Part shown: in pieces, positions 1 through 6,973 of the stretch
How positions within the stretch are numbered: the first letter of the stretch is position 1
Layout: the number at the start of each line of letters is the position of its first letter
DNA from: a virus
DNA length: 20,679 bases
Virus record (IMG/VR): IMGVR_UViG_3300032116_001575
Location: 1-20,679 of that record
Strand: one strand, 5' to 3'
The notes under the pieces: generated by a model
What the model saw: the letters and a program-made list of their open reading frames with translations, nothing else
The model's database searches: none
Told to the model about the DNA's origin: nothing
Program-made: the position numbers and the translations under genes

Positions 1-1
1 A

Positions 2-580
2 GTGGAAGCTCGCGCAGTGGAACCGAAGCCTCAGGTGAGCGCTGCGACCCGTCGAGCGCGGGCCAGCCAGCCCATTATCCCCGGGCTGGAAGGCGATGTG
101 CGCTTCCCGGCCAACGCCTTAGACCCCGTAACGCGTGATCTGGCTAGGTATATGGCAGAGCGCGCCCCGCAGGTTGGCACGCGCAATCCCGAACAAGTCG
201 TGCAATATGTGCCGGCAGAACTGTTCAACCGATTCTTCACGCAGCAAGCACCCGAGGGGGCGGGTGGCGGCACCCGGCAGGGCGAGCTGCAGCTCAATAC
301 GCTGCAACGCGGCATGGCGGACGCTCTATTCGGGCGCTCTGATCGAGCCGCCCGCGCAGGCGGGTATACGGCTTCTTATATCGATGACGTGGCCCAATAC
401 ATGGAAGCGCAACAGAAGCAGCGGGCTCTCGAGGAGAAAGCGTCAACCGCGCCTGTACTGGCATCGACTAATACTGTCCAGGAATCCCTGCTGAACGCGC
501 CCGCCAGCCCTAAGAGCGCACCGACTGCGATGGCGGATGAGCTACTGAAGCGCAGGCTGGGCCGCATGACTGGTCGATGA
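2..580 (+). CDS. C-terminal part of an unrecognised virion-like protein (5' end outside window)
   Basis: The frame is open from the first bases of the window to a TGA at 578-580, so this is probably the C-terminal 192 residues of a longer protein; the GTG at position 2 need not be its start. The visible part is rich in Ala, Gln and Arg. A mixed helical region (about residues 40-140) holds a run resembling 'ALFGRSDR..AGGYT..YIDDVAQYMEAQ', and the tail is low in complexity and ends basic. I see no enzymatic motif. Its composition and its place at the head of a run of structural-type genes suggest an internal or tail virion protein. The stop overlaps the next start as ATGA (577-580), indicating translational coupling. 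The product is inferred from context only. Confidence 0.6.
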   Translation: MEARAVEPKPQVSAATRRARASQPIIPGLEGDVRFPANALDPVTRDLARYMAERAPQVGTRNPEQVVQYVPAELFNRFFTQQAPEGAGGGTRQGELQLNTLQRGMADALFGRSDRAARAGGYTASYIDDVAQYMEAQQKQRALEEKASTAPVLASTNTVQESLLNAPASPKSAPTAMADELLKRRLGRMTGR

Positions 581-816
581 ACAGCGCGAAAAGAGAGAAG
601 GCCCGCGGATTAGCGCAGGCCTTCCAAAAGATGAGCAAGCCAGCGAGCAAGGGTGGAACCGGCGGCACGTTTACAACTGCGGCTACCAAGGCTGGACATG
701 CCGACAGCCCGGAGGGCCGTAAAGAGTTCGCCGAGAAAGTCCTGGCCAACCCTGATCAGCATTCAGAGAAGATGGTGCGAAAAGCCAACTTCTACAAGAA
801 TGTGATCAGTAAATAG
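577..816 (+). CDS. Small lysine-rich basic protein, unknown function
   Basis: This 79-residue protein starts at an ATG that overlaps the preceding stop by four bases (ATGA), so coupling probably sets its start. It is strongly basic, with Lys/Arg spread along its length, a Gly/Thr-rich stretch around residues 24-35 and a C-terminal helix ending in Lys. There are no membrane segments or cysteines. Small basic proteins among phage structural genes often bind DNA or the capsid interior, but nothing specific is recognisable here. A TAG hexamer follows the stop by seven bases, so this gene closes its transcription group. Confidence 0.6.
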   Translation: MNSAKREKARGLAQAFQKMSKPASKGGTGGTFTTAATKAGHADSPEGRKEFAEKVLANPDQHSEKMVRKANFYKNVISK

Positions 817-822
817 CTTCGT

Positions 823-828
823 TAGACT
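823..828 (+). promoter_or_regulatory. Candidate -10 element TAGACT
   Basis: TAGACT fits TAnnnT and lies in the gap 817-852, 24 bases upstream of the GTG start at 853. No convincing -35 element is seen. Its weight comes from similar hexamers in most other intergenic gaps of the window. Confidence 0.4.
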
Positions 829-852
829 GAATCGCATTGGGACGACTGCCCC

Positions 853-1131
853 GTGGCGTTCAGGTACGACGGCAAAGATGTTGCCACTGCCTTGGGTCAG
901 GGAGTGGATAACAAGCTCACTCGAGCCGAGGCTCCGGTCACCTTTGGATATGAGGCCGGCACACCGATTCGTTTTGCGGGTAAGCAGCTCGCAGACAACA
1001 TCGGCATGGTTGGTGAATTCGGGGTCAGCACCAAAGACCCCAACATGAAGGGTTACTTCAAGGACTGGACCGGCTTCTGGGCGAACGGCCCCTTTGGCCC
1101 CGCAGCACCTGACAACGGAGGAATGGCGTAA
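853..1131 (+). CDS. Small unrecognised protein (92 aa)
   Basis: The frame begins with GTG at 853 after a 36-base gap and ends at a TAA sharing one base with the next ATG (TAATG, 1129-1133). No strong ribosome-binding site precedes the GTG, so the start is uncertain. The protein is Gly/Phe-rich and soluble-looking, and its last third is rich in aromatic residues and glycine (the 'DWTGFWANGPFGP' region). I recognise no family. Position and coupling place it in the run of virion-type genes. Near its end, GGAGGA (1117-1122) acts as the ribosome-binding site of the next gene. Confidence 0.55.
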   Translation: MAFRYDGKDVATALGQGVDNKLTRAEAPVTFGYEAGTPIRFAGKQLADNIGMVGEFGVSTKDPNMKGYFKDWTGFWANGPFGPAAPDNGGMA

Positions 1132-1640
1132 TGGCTGGCCCACGTATGGCCATGGGCCTCAAGAATCTTGGGGCGCTATTGCGAGACATCCTTCCGCAAA
1201 GTAAAGGAGAGTGGGCTCTGCGCCTGGGGCCTGAGGCTGGTTTCGCGTTGATTAGCGCCGGCATGGCTCCGGAGGGAACTCCTCTCAGTGACCGCATCGC
1301 GCTGGCTGCCGAAGACATGTTGATCGGTGCCGGCAGCTCGTTTCTTGGTAGCGGCGCAGGTAGGGCCGTCGGGGAGGCTCTCTACCCGGCCGCTAAGTAT
1401 GCGGGCAAGAGCGCAGAACGCGCGCAGAAACTGTCGCAGGCTATGACCGCTGGCGACATCCTGGCGGCGCCGCTGCCGATGTTCGCGCCTCGCCCCATTG
1501 CATCGGGCGTCTATGAGCGAGCTATGGAAGGCCAGAGCAAGCGCGAGCAAGAGCAGCTTGTGGCCCAAGAAGAGGAGAGGCTGATGCAAGAAGCACTGCT
1601 GAGCTCCCTGCTGACCGGAGGCGGAGCATTGCTGAGCTGA
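1131..1640 (+). CDS. Putative membrane-active virion protein with C-terminal coiled coil
   Basis: This 169-residue protein starts at an ATG overlapping the previous stop by one base, with GGAGGA eight bases upstream. The N-terminal half has short hydrophobic, Ala/Gly-rich stretches (about residues 37-50 and 60-85, with 'GAGSSFLGSGAG'). Residues about 130-158 are a highly charged Glu/Gln/Arg helix predicted to form a coiled coil, and the end is hydrophobic (LLSSLLTGGGALLS). This glycine-rich hydrophobic plus coiled-coil design recurs in the neighbours at 2977, 3371, 5129 and 5733. It fits proteins packed in the virion and inserted in a membrane at infection, but that is inference. Its TGA overlaps the next ATG (TGATG). 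Confidence 0.6.
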   Translation: MAGPRMAMGLKNLGALLRDILPQSKGEWALRLGPEAGFALISAGMAPEGTPLSDRIALAAEDMLIGAGSSFLGSGAGRAVGEALYPAAKYAGKSAERAQKLSQAMTAGDILAAPLPMFAPRPIASGVYERAMEGQSKREQEQLVAQEEERLMQEALLSSLLTGGGALLS

Positions 1641-2974
1641 TGGCTGAGTTCTCTCGTGACGAACTGCTGTACGGCTTCGAGCGATCCGCAGTTGCCCTGC
1701 CTGGTGCAGCGCAGGCGCTGATTCGCCGCCGCCTCGGAGACGAGTACGAAGGCACCCCCGTCGAGCAAATGCTCCAGGGGTCGCAGCTGCTGAACTACGC
1801 CCGCCAGCGATTACCGGAAAACATCGCCCAGACAAAAGCTGGCAAAGCACTGACAGATCTGCTTCCAGAGCGAGCGGGAAAAGTTAAAGAGGCCATTGGC
1901 AGGATCCCCCTCGGCGGCTTCGGCGAGCAAGAGGTTCGCCAACTCGACGCCTATCGAGACGGCGATCCGGCGCTCGACATGGAGGGCGATGCCGAGGTCA
2001 GGCGTAACACGGTTCGCGTCGGCAAATTTCCTGTGCCCGGCGGTGACGTGCCGACAGGTGACAGCTTCCGCGCTGCCGCGACGCAGGCCGCTGGTGTCGG
2101 AGTGGCGGATCTTGCGTCCGATGGACTCCGTAATATCTGGTGGTTCCTGAATGCCCCGCAGGCTCTGACGCAGCTCGCGATGCTGCAGGGGACCCAGAAC
2201 GCGGCCCAGGACTTCCAGGCACCGGGGCGCCAGGCACCGCTGATCAAGAATCGGACGGTACGGATGGCGACGACCCTGCCGGCGTTGGTCGGCATATCGC
2301 TTGCAGTTGGAAATGCGTACCGGCAGCCGGGCTACAAGGCAGCGGTGCCGAGTGAGGCTGACCCCACGCAAACTGCTGATCCCCTGGCTGAGTTGGGATC
2401 GCGTTACTTCCTCGGCAGAACCGGAGCCCTGCTCCCCTATGACGAATTCGTCAAGGAGCGTCCTGATGTTTCCAAGGGCGAATACGACGCCTACAAGTCG
2501 TACCTCTTCGGGAACGCGATGCCGCTGAAGGCCACGACTGAAGGAATCCACGGCCCTGAGGTGACGTTCTTAGGTAAGAGCATTCCCATCGCGACAGGGG
2601 TTCTGCCTGCGGTGGCTGCGGTGATTGGTGGGCGCTTTGGCGCACGCAAGGCTGGAGCCCGTCTGGCCGATCGAGGCGATCTGAATCGAGCGGCTGATCT
2701 CAGGGATGAGTGGGTAGACCTCAAGCGTGAGTCAAAGAACCCTGATTCCGGTATCCAAGAAGCGGATATCGCAGAAGCCTATAACCGCTATGAAGACCAG
2801 CAAATGAAGAATGAGCGTGAAGTTGCTCTGCAGACAATCCTGTATAGCAGCCTCGGCATGGGTGGTACGGCTATTGCAGGGCAGACTTTAGAATCAATCC
2901 GTCGAGCCCTCAAAGGGAAAGCACCTGTTGAGGATTCTGGTGAGGAGCAATCCTCACTTCCTGCCTTGAGCTGA
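1640..2974 (+). CDS. Large virion-like protein with three hydrophobic segments
   Basis: This 444-residue protein is coupled to the upstream gene by a one-base TGATG overlap. Residues 1-160 are soluble and charged. Hydrophobic segments lie at about 209-227, 315-333 and 399-415. Between the first two is a conserved-looking stretch (about 255-312) with 'GRTGALLPYDEF', 'RPDVSKGEY' and 'GIHGPEVTFLGKS', which I loosely associate with virion proteins of cyanobacterial phages; I cannot verify that. The last 30 residues are hydrophilic. No catalytic motif is visible. The several membrane-type helices in a gene among structural genes suggest a protein that enters or crosses the host membrane. The next gene starts two bases after its stop. 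Confidence 0.65.
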   Translation: MAEFSRDELLYGFERSAVALPGAAQALIRRRLGDEYEGTPVEQMLQGSQLLNYARQRLPENIAQTKAGKALTDLLPERAGKVKEAIGRIPLGGFGEQEVRQLDAYRDGDPALDMEGDAEVRRNTVRVGKFPVPGGDVPTGDSFRAAATQAAGVGVADLASDGLRNIWWFLNAPQALTQLAMLQGTQNAAQDFQAPGRQAPLIKNRTVRMATTLPALVGISLAVGNAYRQPGYKAAVPSEADPTQTADPLAELGSRYFLGRTGALLPYDEFVKERPDVSKGEYDAYKSYLFGNAMPLKATTEGIHGPEVTFLGKSIPIATGVLPAVAAVIGGRFGARKAGARLADRGDLNRAADLRDEWVDLKRESKNPDSGIQEADIAEAYNRYEDQQMKNEREVALQTILYSSLGMGGTAIAGQTLESIRRALKGKAPVEDSGEEQSSLPALS

Positions 2975-2976
2975 CG

Positions 2977-3303
2977 ATGGCATACGGATCTTTTGCAGGC
3001 CTGGATGGTTACGTTGGTGGATTCCAGCCATCCAGGGAAGGCGCTGACGCCCTGGGCGGGATGGCTGCCAAGAAGTACGAGACCGGTGCAGCACTTGCTG
3101 GTAATGCCCTGGCGTCGCAGGCGCAGCTGCGGGCCCAGAAATATCTAGCCGACGCGCAGATTGAAGCAGCTCAAATCCAGGCAGACGCGGCGAACGATCC
3201 ACTCAAGCTTGGTCTAGGCCTACTTGGGCAAGTCGGTGGTGCATTTGCTGGCGGCTTCGGTGGCGGCATCGGCAAGGCGGCAGGTGCCAAGTGGTTTGCA
3301 TAA
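2977..3303 (+). CDS. Small glycine-zipper protein (108 aa)
   Basis: The ATG at 2977 follows the preceding TGA after two bases, so coupling is likely; no clear ribosome-binding site is seen. Residues 30-72 form an Ala/Gln-rich amphipathic helix, and residues 79-103 are a Gly-rich hydrophobic segment with repeated GxxxG spacing, a pattern typical of helices packing in membranes. It ends in a short basic/aromatic tail. One such segment plus a helical stem fits a small virion protein entering the host membrane, or less likely a holin; a typical holin of this size would have two or three membrane spans, and only one is visible here. The family is not recognised. Confidence 0.6.
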   Translation: MAYGSFAGLDGYVGGFQPSREGADALGGMAAKKYETGAALAGNALASQAQLRAQKYLADAQIEAAQIQADAANDPLKLGLGLLGQVGGAFAGGFGGGIGKAAGAKWFA

Positions 3304-3334
3304 GGGACAAGAAGAACATCAAATTCTGAAGTCC

Positions 3335-3340
3335 TAGAAT
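3335..3340 (+). promoter_or_regulatory. Candidate -10 element TAGAAT
   Basis: TAGAAT lies in the 67-base gap 3304-3370, 30 bases before the GTG at 3371, and is followed at once by a hairpin (3341-3356). No clear -35 is seen. The same hexamer occurs at 18928 and, on the minus strand, at 14159-14164. Confidence 0.45.
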
Positions 3341-3356
3341 CACCTGTATCCAGGTG
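3341..3356 (+). promoter_or_regulatory. Leader hairpin CACCTG-tatc-CAGGTG
   Basis: A perfect 6-bp stem with a 4-base loop starts right after the TAGAAT hexamer. A transcript started from that hexamer would begin inside or just before the stem, giving a structured 5' end. No T-run follows at once, so this is not a standard terminator. Confidence 0.4.
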
Positions 3357-3370
3357 GTTGTTGTCTGATC

Positions 3371-4645
3371 GTGAATCTGCAGGAGTTCATGCAGGGCGGC
3401 GGCCTACTGCCTCCTCCGGCGCGACAGCAAAACGCTTGGAGCTTTGAAACAGGTGGCGGTATCGACGCCGAAACAGAGCGACGGGCTCGTCTCTACGAAG
3501 ACCTGCTTGTTGGCGCTCGCAATGAGGCTGTAGCGCGGCGACTCGCAACGGAAGCTCTTGAGGCTCCTGCCGCAATTGTTGGCAGTAGTCCATTCCTTGG
3601 TACTGGTTCTACCGGCAGGCTGGGTATTCGCCAAGCGGCAACACCTGCCACACCAGTCATTGGCCGCGCGCAGAACTATCTCGACGCTGAGCGCATAGCT
3701 GACTCACTCGAGGCGCCGATGGCAACCCTGGGGAGTTCTCCCTTTGCTGGCACCGCAAGCACTGGTCGCCTGGGGATCCCGTACACCGCAACGCCAGCAA
3801 CTCCGATCGTGGAGCGGGCTCAGCGTTTCTTGGATGCAGAACGTCTGGCGCCGAGTCTTGAGGCTGCGCCCGCTGTGCTCCAGGCATCGCCCCTGCTGAC
3901 GTCGGCCGCAACCGGTCGAGCCCCTACAACCACCCGCGCTGCGACTATGAACAAGGCAGAAGGACCCTCCCTGGCGGACGCGGATCCGCTGGTTGCCACG
4001 GAGGTCGTCTCAGATGGCCTGCCCTTTGGTCGGCGCGCTCGCATGGCAGCTGAGCGCCCGCTGCAGACTCTGGGCCTAGCTAAAGATGGCAAGCTCCGGA
4101 TGGGCCGCGTCGCTGGCCTTGGGTCAATCCTGACCTTGCTCTCAGCCGCGAGCGAACTGAACGACCCAACCGAGTCCGCTGGCCGCAATCTCGCTCAAGC
4201 CGGAGGTAGTGCGGTTGGCGGCCTGAGTGGCGGTGCAGGTGGGGCATTCCTGGGCGGACTGCTCACAGCTGGTAACCCGATTGGGATTCTGGTGGGCTCC
4301 GCGATCGGCAACGCTCTAGGGGGCGGAGCCGGCAAAGGTCTGGCGACATTCGCCGCCGATCTTGCGGAAGGCTCTCCAGAAGATCGGGCCATTCGCAATG
4401 CCCAGAAGCAAGCCCGAGCCGCCGCAGAAGCAGAGGCCGAGCGCGCGCGGATCTTGATGCCGATTCAGGATCAAGCCGCGCAGGTCGCACTGCGCAACGA
4501 GGAGGCGCGCCAAAAGATGTTGTCTGGCATCGCAGCCGAACAACTCCTGCAGCGCGCCATGGCTGAAGGACTCCTCGCTCAACAGCAGTCAGGCGCTCAG
4601 CAGCAGTTGGCGATGACTAACGCAATCCTTGGAGGTCTCATCTGA
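3371..4645 (+). CDS. Virion-like protein with three 50-residue repeats, glycine zipper and coiled coil
   Basis: The frame gives 424 residues from GTG 3371. An in-frame ATG at 3389 has AGGAG only three bases upstream, so either start is possible; GTG matches the usual 23-34 base distance from a TAG hexamer. Domains: a Gly/Pro-rich N-terminus; a tandem repeat of period exactly 50 residues from residue 63 to about 192 (units at L63, L113 and L163, the last diverged and incomplete); a linker; a long Gly-zipper hydrophobic region at 278-323; and an Ala/Glu/Gln-rich coiled coil at about 340-405. The zipper plus coiled coil resembles ejection proteins carried in podovirus heads by design only. The stop overlaps the next start (TGATG), with GGAGGT at 4631-4636. 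Confidence 0.65.
   Translation: MNLQEFMQGGGLLPPPARQQNAWSFETGGGIDAETERRARLYEDLLVGARNEAVARRLATEALEAPAAIVGSSPFLGTGSTGRLGIRQAATPATPVIGRAQNYLDAERIADSLEAPMATLGSSPFAGTASTGRLGIPYTATPATPIVERAQRFLDAERLAPSLEAAPAVLQASPLLTSAATGRAPTTTRAATMNKAEGPSLADADPLVATEVVSDGLPFGRRARMAAERPLQTLGLAKDGKLRMGRVAGLGSILTLLSAASELNDPTESAGRNLAQAGGSAVGGLSGGAGGAFLGGLLTAGNPIGILVGSAIGNALGGGAGKGLATFAADLAEGSPEDRAIRNAQKQARAAAEAEAERARILMPIQDQAAQVALRNEEARQKMLSGIAAEQLLQRAMAEGLLAQQQSGAQQQLAMTNAILGGLI
3557..3946 (+). repeat. Three tandem 150-bp coding repeats (50 residues each)
   Basis: Units begin at 3557, 3707 and 3857 (residues 63, 113 and 163 of the 424-residue protein). Shared features are 'LEAP', 'GSSPF.GT.STGRLGI', 'ATPATP' and 'RAQ..LDAER.A.S'. 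Units one and two are close to identical in protein; the third keeps 'LEAAPA', 'SPLLTSAATGR' and then diverges. DNA identity between units is lower than protein identity, suggesting an old duplication kept by selection. Confidence 0.8.
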
Positions 4646-5082
4646 TGGCCGTCGCTGAGTCGTACCTGGCGAGCTTCCGGCCGGTCATGCCGGTTCCGGG
4701 CTTTGAGACGGTGCTGAGCAATATCGGCACCCAAGCGCTTGGCAAGATCCCTGGCGAGAAGGCAGCACTCCAGGCTCAGCTTGCATCCACGGCCCTGCAG
4801 GAGATTGGAGCGATTGAGCGCCTGCAGCGCAATCTTGACGCGGTCAGTGCCGAGAACGCGTTGACCCGGTCCTCCAATCGAAAAGGTGGGGCGCTGCGGA
4901 TGGCAGGCGAACTGCTGGCGTTCGCTCTCCCTGGGACAGCGCAGGCCGGTGTTCAGGTTGCAGATCCGCTGGCATTGATGAATGCCATAGGTGACTTCAA
5001 TCAGACGGAACGCCGCCGCCGCGCGTCCAACATGCTGAGGAGCAATAGCTTTGTATCCGAAGCGCTCAAAGGCCTGGGTTGA
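4645..5082 (+). CDS. Small helical virion-like protein (145 aa)
   Basis: Starts at an ATG overlapping the previous TGA by one base, with GGAGGT at 4631-4636 eight bases upstream, so this start is well supported. The first 30 residues are moderately hydrophobic; a Gln/Leu/Glu-rich helix follows (about 38-72), then a short hydrophobic stretch (about 86-106) and a basic segment with an arginine run (RRRR near residue 125). No catalytic motif or family is recognised. It ends an uninterrupted coupled pair with the 424-residue gene and is followed by a TAG hexamer and a palindrome. Confidence 0.6.
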   Translation: MAVAESYLASFRPVMPVPGFETVLSNIGTQALGKIPGEKAALQAQLASTALQEIGAIERLQRNLDAVSAENALTRSSNRKGGALRMAGELLAFALPGTAQAGVQVADPLALMNAIGDFNQTERRRRASNMLRSNSFVSEALKGLG

Positions 5083-5092
5083 GCAAATTACT

Positions 5093-5098
5093 TAGGAT
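5093..5098 (+). promoter_or_regulatory. Candidate -10 element TAGGAT
   Basis: TAGGAT lies 10 bases after the stop at 5082 and 30 bases before the ATG at 5129. The 14-base palindrome at 5111-5124 would fall in the transcript leader. No -35 match is seen. Confidence 0.4.
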
Positions 5099-5110
5099 GA
5101 CATCAGTAGA

Positions 5111-5124
5111 ACTCCCGCGGGAGT
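5111..5124 (+). promoter_or_regulatory. Perfect palindrome ACTCCCGCGGGAGT holding a ribosome-binding site
   Basis: The 14-base sequence is perfectly self-complementary. Its right half contains GGGAG (5119-5123), placed five bases before the ATG at 5129, so it doubles as the ribosome-binding site. Folded in the RNA (a tight loop, so probably five pairs) or bound by a dimeric protein on DNA, it could control the gene at 5129. Confidence 0.55.
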
Positions 5125-5128
5125 ATTG

Positions 5129-5719
5129 ATGTCCACTCCAAATCTGCTGGAAGGGGCTGGCACGGCCGCCTACAACAATCTGTACAAGGCATTCACCGGG
5201 CAGCCGATCCCTGGCAGCCAGGAAGCTAAACAGCGGCAGATTGAAGACCTGCGGCTGCAGAAGCAGCTGCAGGACGAACTCAAGCCAAGAACCGGTGAAG
5301 GTAGCGCAGAGTTCCTGAAAAGAATTCAAGGGTTGAATGATCTCGCTCTTGAAACCAAGCGCAAGCAGGGCCTGATGGACCTGGAGCTTGGTGGCGGCCC
5401 CGGAACAACCAGTCAGCTTGATATCAGGCAACGCCTTGAGCAGCTGGGCATTCAACGTGAGGCTGCACGCACGCAGAACGAAAAAGATCTCTTAGGCGCC
5501 CAAAACCAAGCCAAACTGCAACTGCTGAATCCGGTTCTGGGCCAGGAGCTAGCACTAGACGAGCGCGACTCCGCCCGCATGGATAAGGTGCTGGGATACA
5601 TGGAGCGTGCCCAGGACAGGAACCTTGCCGCACAGGCGGAAGCGCGCCGTCCCAACATTGGCACCATCGCCGGACTGCTCGGAAGTCTGGGCCTTGCCGC
5701 AGCCTCACTCTTCGGTTGA
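5129..5719 (+). CDS. Helical virion-like protein with C-terminal hydrophobic tail (196 aa)
   Basis: I chose ATG 5129 (not TTG 5126) because GGGAG lies five bases upstream. After a short soluble N-terminus, residues about 30-165 are dominated by charged helix (Gln, Glu, Lys, Leu, Arg), with coiled-coil character at about 30-50 and 95-125. The last 20 residues are a hydrophobic Gly/Leu/Ala segment (TIAGLLGSLGLAAASLFG), a single C-terminal membrane-type helix. This tail-anchored design fits the neighbouring virion-type proteins. No enzyme motif or family is recognised. The upstream palindrome may control its translation. Confidence 0.6.
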   Translation: MSTPNLLEGAGTAAYNNLYKAFTGQPIPGSQEAKQRQIEDLRLQKQLQDELKPRTGEGSAEFLKRIQGLNDLALETKRKQGLMDLELGGGPGTTSQLDIRQRLEQLGIQREAARTQNEKDLLGAQNQAKLQLLNPVLGQELALDERDSARMDKVLGYMERAQDRNLAAQAEARRPNIGTIAGLLGSLGLAAASLFG

Positions 5720-5732
5720 TTGGTAGCTAACC

Positions 5733-6398
5733 ATGGCATCCTTCGCAAACAAGGTGAGAGGCAACGCTGCCTACAAGACAGCGGCCAAGTCTTTGGATAT
5801 GAGGCCCAAAGACGTCAAGACCAAAGAGGCATTCCAGCGGGTCAAGGCATACGCACGAGAGAACAGGCCAAGCCAGGCCGCAGCGCAGCCGACCCAGCAA
5901 CCTGCGCCCCGCACGACGCCCACTGGTAGCGCCGCTTACACCCCGGCAACACCCGGGGGAAGCTTTGTCGGGGCTGGCATCAGCACGATCACTGATGTCC
6001 TCAACAAGTATCCCGGCAACGAGACCTTGGCAGGTCTTGGGGTTGGCTCCATCTTTGATATTGGTAAAACCCAGGCCAATACAGGTCTGGCGATTGCCTA
6101 TAACGATGCGTACCTTGGATCACTCGGTAAGTTCCAAAGCGGTCAAGAGAACCTGAAGACCGCCAACACAATGAAGCTCATGGGGGTTGAGGGCGCAATT
6201 GAGCGTGACATGCTCACCAAGCAAGGCGAAGAGCAGCGTGCCGGGATCCGCGAAACCGGATCGGAGCAGCGCCTGGGCTTCCAAGAGCAGGGCCGCCAAG
6301 AGCGAGAAACGCTCTTGCAGAAGGGCCTCGAAGAAAGGAAGATGCGCGCAGATGCGCGAGGCGCGATACGTTCACAGGGTGCACGGTTCTACGGCTGA
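5733..6398 (+). CDS. Virion-like protein with C-terminal 11-residue repeats (221 aa)
   Basis: Starts at ATG 5733 after a 13-base gap with no clear ribosome-binding site. The first 45 residues are basic. A Pro/Ala/Thr/Gln-rich linker spans about 45-75; a Gly/Ile/Leu-rich stretch (about 75-125) is mildly hydrophobic. From residue 164 to 207 there are four consecutive 11-residue repeats, each starting with a residue and Gly followed by a charged cluster (QGEEQR, TGSEQR, QGRQER, KGLEER). The hendecad pattern predicts a long, slightly right-handed amphipathic helix that could lie on a membrane or bundle. The C-terminus is basic and aromatic. The family is not recognised. The stop overlaps the next ATG (TGATG). 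Confidence 0.62.
   Translation: MASFANKVRGNAAYKTAAKSLDMRPKDVKTKEAFQRVKAYARENRPSQAAAQPTQQPAPRTTPTGSAAYTPATPGGSFVGAGISTITDVLNKYPGNETLAGLGVGSIFDIGKTQANTGLAIAYNDAYLGSLGKFQSGQENLKTANTMKLMGVEGAIERDMLTKQGEEQRAGIRETGSEQRLGFQEQGRQERETLLQKGLEERKMRADARGAIRSQGARFYG
6222..6353 (+). repeat. Four hendecad (33-bp) coding repeats
   Basis: Residues 164-207 of the protein at 5733 fall into four 11-residue units: QGEEQRAGIRE, TGSEQRLGFQE, QGRQERETLLQ and KGLEERKMRAD. Gly at position 2 and Arg at position 6 are invariant. The DNA units are diverged, so conservation is at the protein level. Confidence 0.75.
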
Positions 6399-6907
6399 TG
6401 GCAAATCTCGGGGATTGTCCAGTTGCGACGTTTCTGGCGGCGCTTGATGACGATCGCCGAGAAGGTTTCCTTAATTACGCCGAGAACACCTACTCCGTCT
6501 ACGAGATCTGGCTCTACGCCAGCGTGCTGGGATATGACGACAGCTTCACAGCACTAGAGCGCTGGATCAATAAGCACTACCGCAAGCTCAATAAGCGGGA
6601 ACTTCTCCTGGCTGAAGCCTGCAAGCTCGAGGCCGACGTCGACTTCCTTAGGCAGCAGGTCCAAGCAGATCTCGTCAAGCCGGATGCTGCGGCCAGTCGC
6701 ATCGCGCATTTATCCAAGGAATTGCGAGGACACCTGACGGAGATCGACAAGATGACTCGCACCACGGACCGCAAGGGCCTAATCATGGCCGGGGCAGATG
6801 CAGTCATGCGTCAGCTGCGGGCAATCTTCAAGGACAACGACGAAGTGGTGACGGCGTTGGACTCGGCGTTTGAGTCTGTGTGGGCACAACTGGAAAACGA
6901 GAAGTAG
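6398..6907 (+). CDS. Putative terminase small subunit
   Basis: This 169-residue protein lies immediately upstream of the large terminase, the usual place for the DNA-recognition subunit. Residues about 10-62 are helical, with aromatic residues (YSVYEIWLYASVLGY) followed by 'ALERWINKHYRK', a basic helix that could form a DNA-binding unit. The rest is a long charged helical region (about 66-120) suited to oligomer formation. The length is normal for small terminases, which diverge too much to identify by eye, so the call rests mainly on position and helical content. It starts by coupling (TGATG) to the upstream gene, linking the virion-protein run to packaging. Confidence 0.5.
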   Translation: MANLGDCPVATFLAALDDDRREGFLNYAENTYSVYEIWLYASVLGYDDSFTALERWINKHYRKLNKRELLLAEACKLEADVDFLRQQVQADLVKPDAAASRIAHLSKELRGHLTEIDKMTRTTDRKGLIMAGADAVMRQLRAIFKDNDEVVTALDSAFESVWAQLENEK

Positions 6908-6960
6908 ACAGAAATCGCCGAAAGCGCGCGGCGTGGTCTACATGAATAGTGAAAAACAAG

Positions 6961-6966
6961 TAGATT
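6961..6966 (+). promoter_or_regulatory. Candidate -10 element TAGATT
   Basis: TAGATT lies in the 66-base gap before the terminase and ends only seven bases before its ATG (6974). If it works as a -10 box, the message would start at or next to the start codon, giving a nearly leaderless terminase transcript. Confidence 0.3.
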
Positions 6967-6973
6967 GTGAGGC

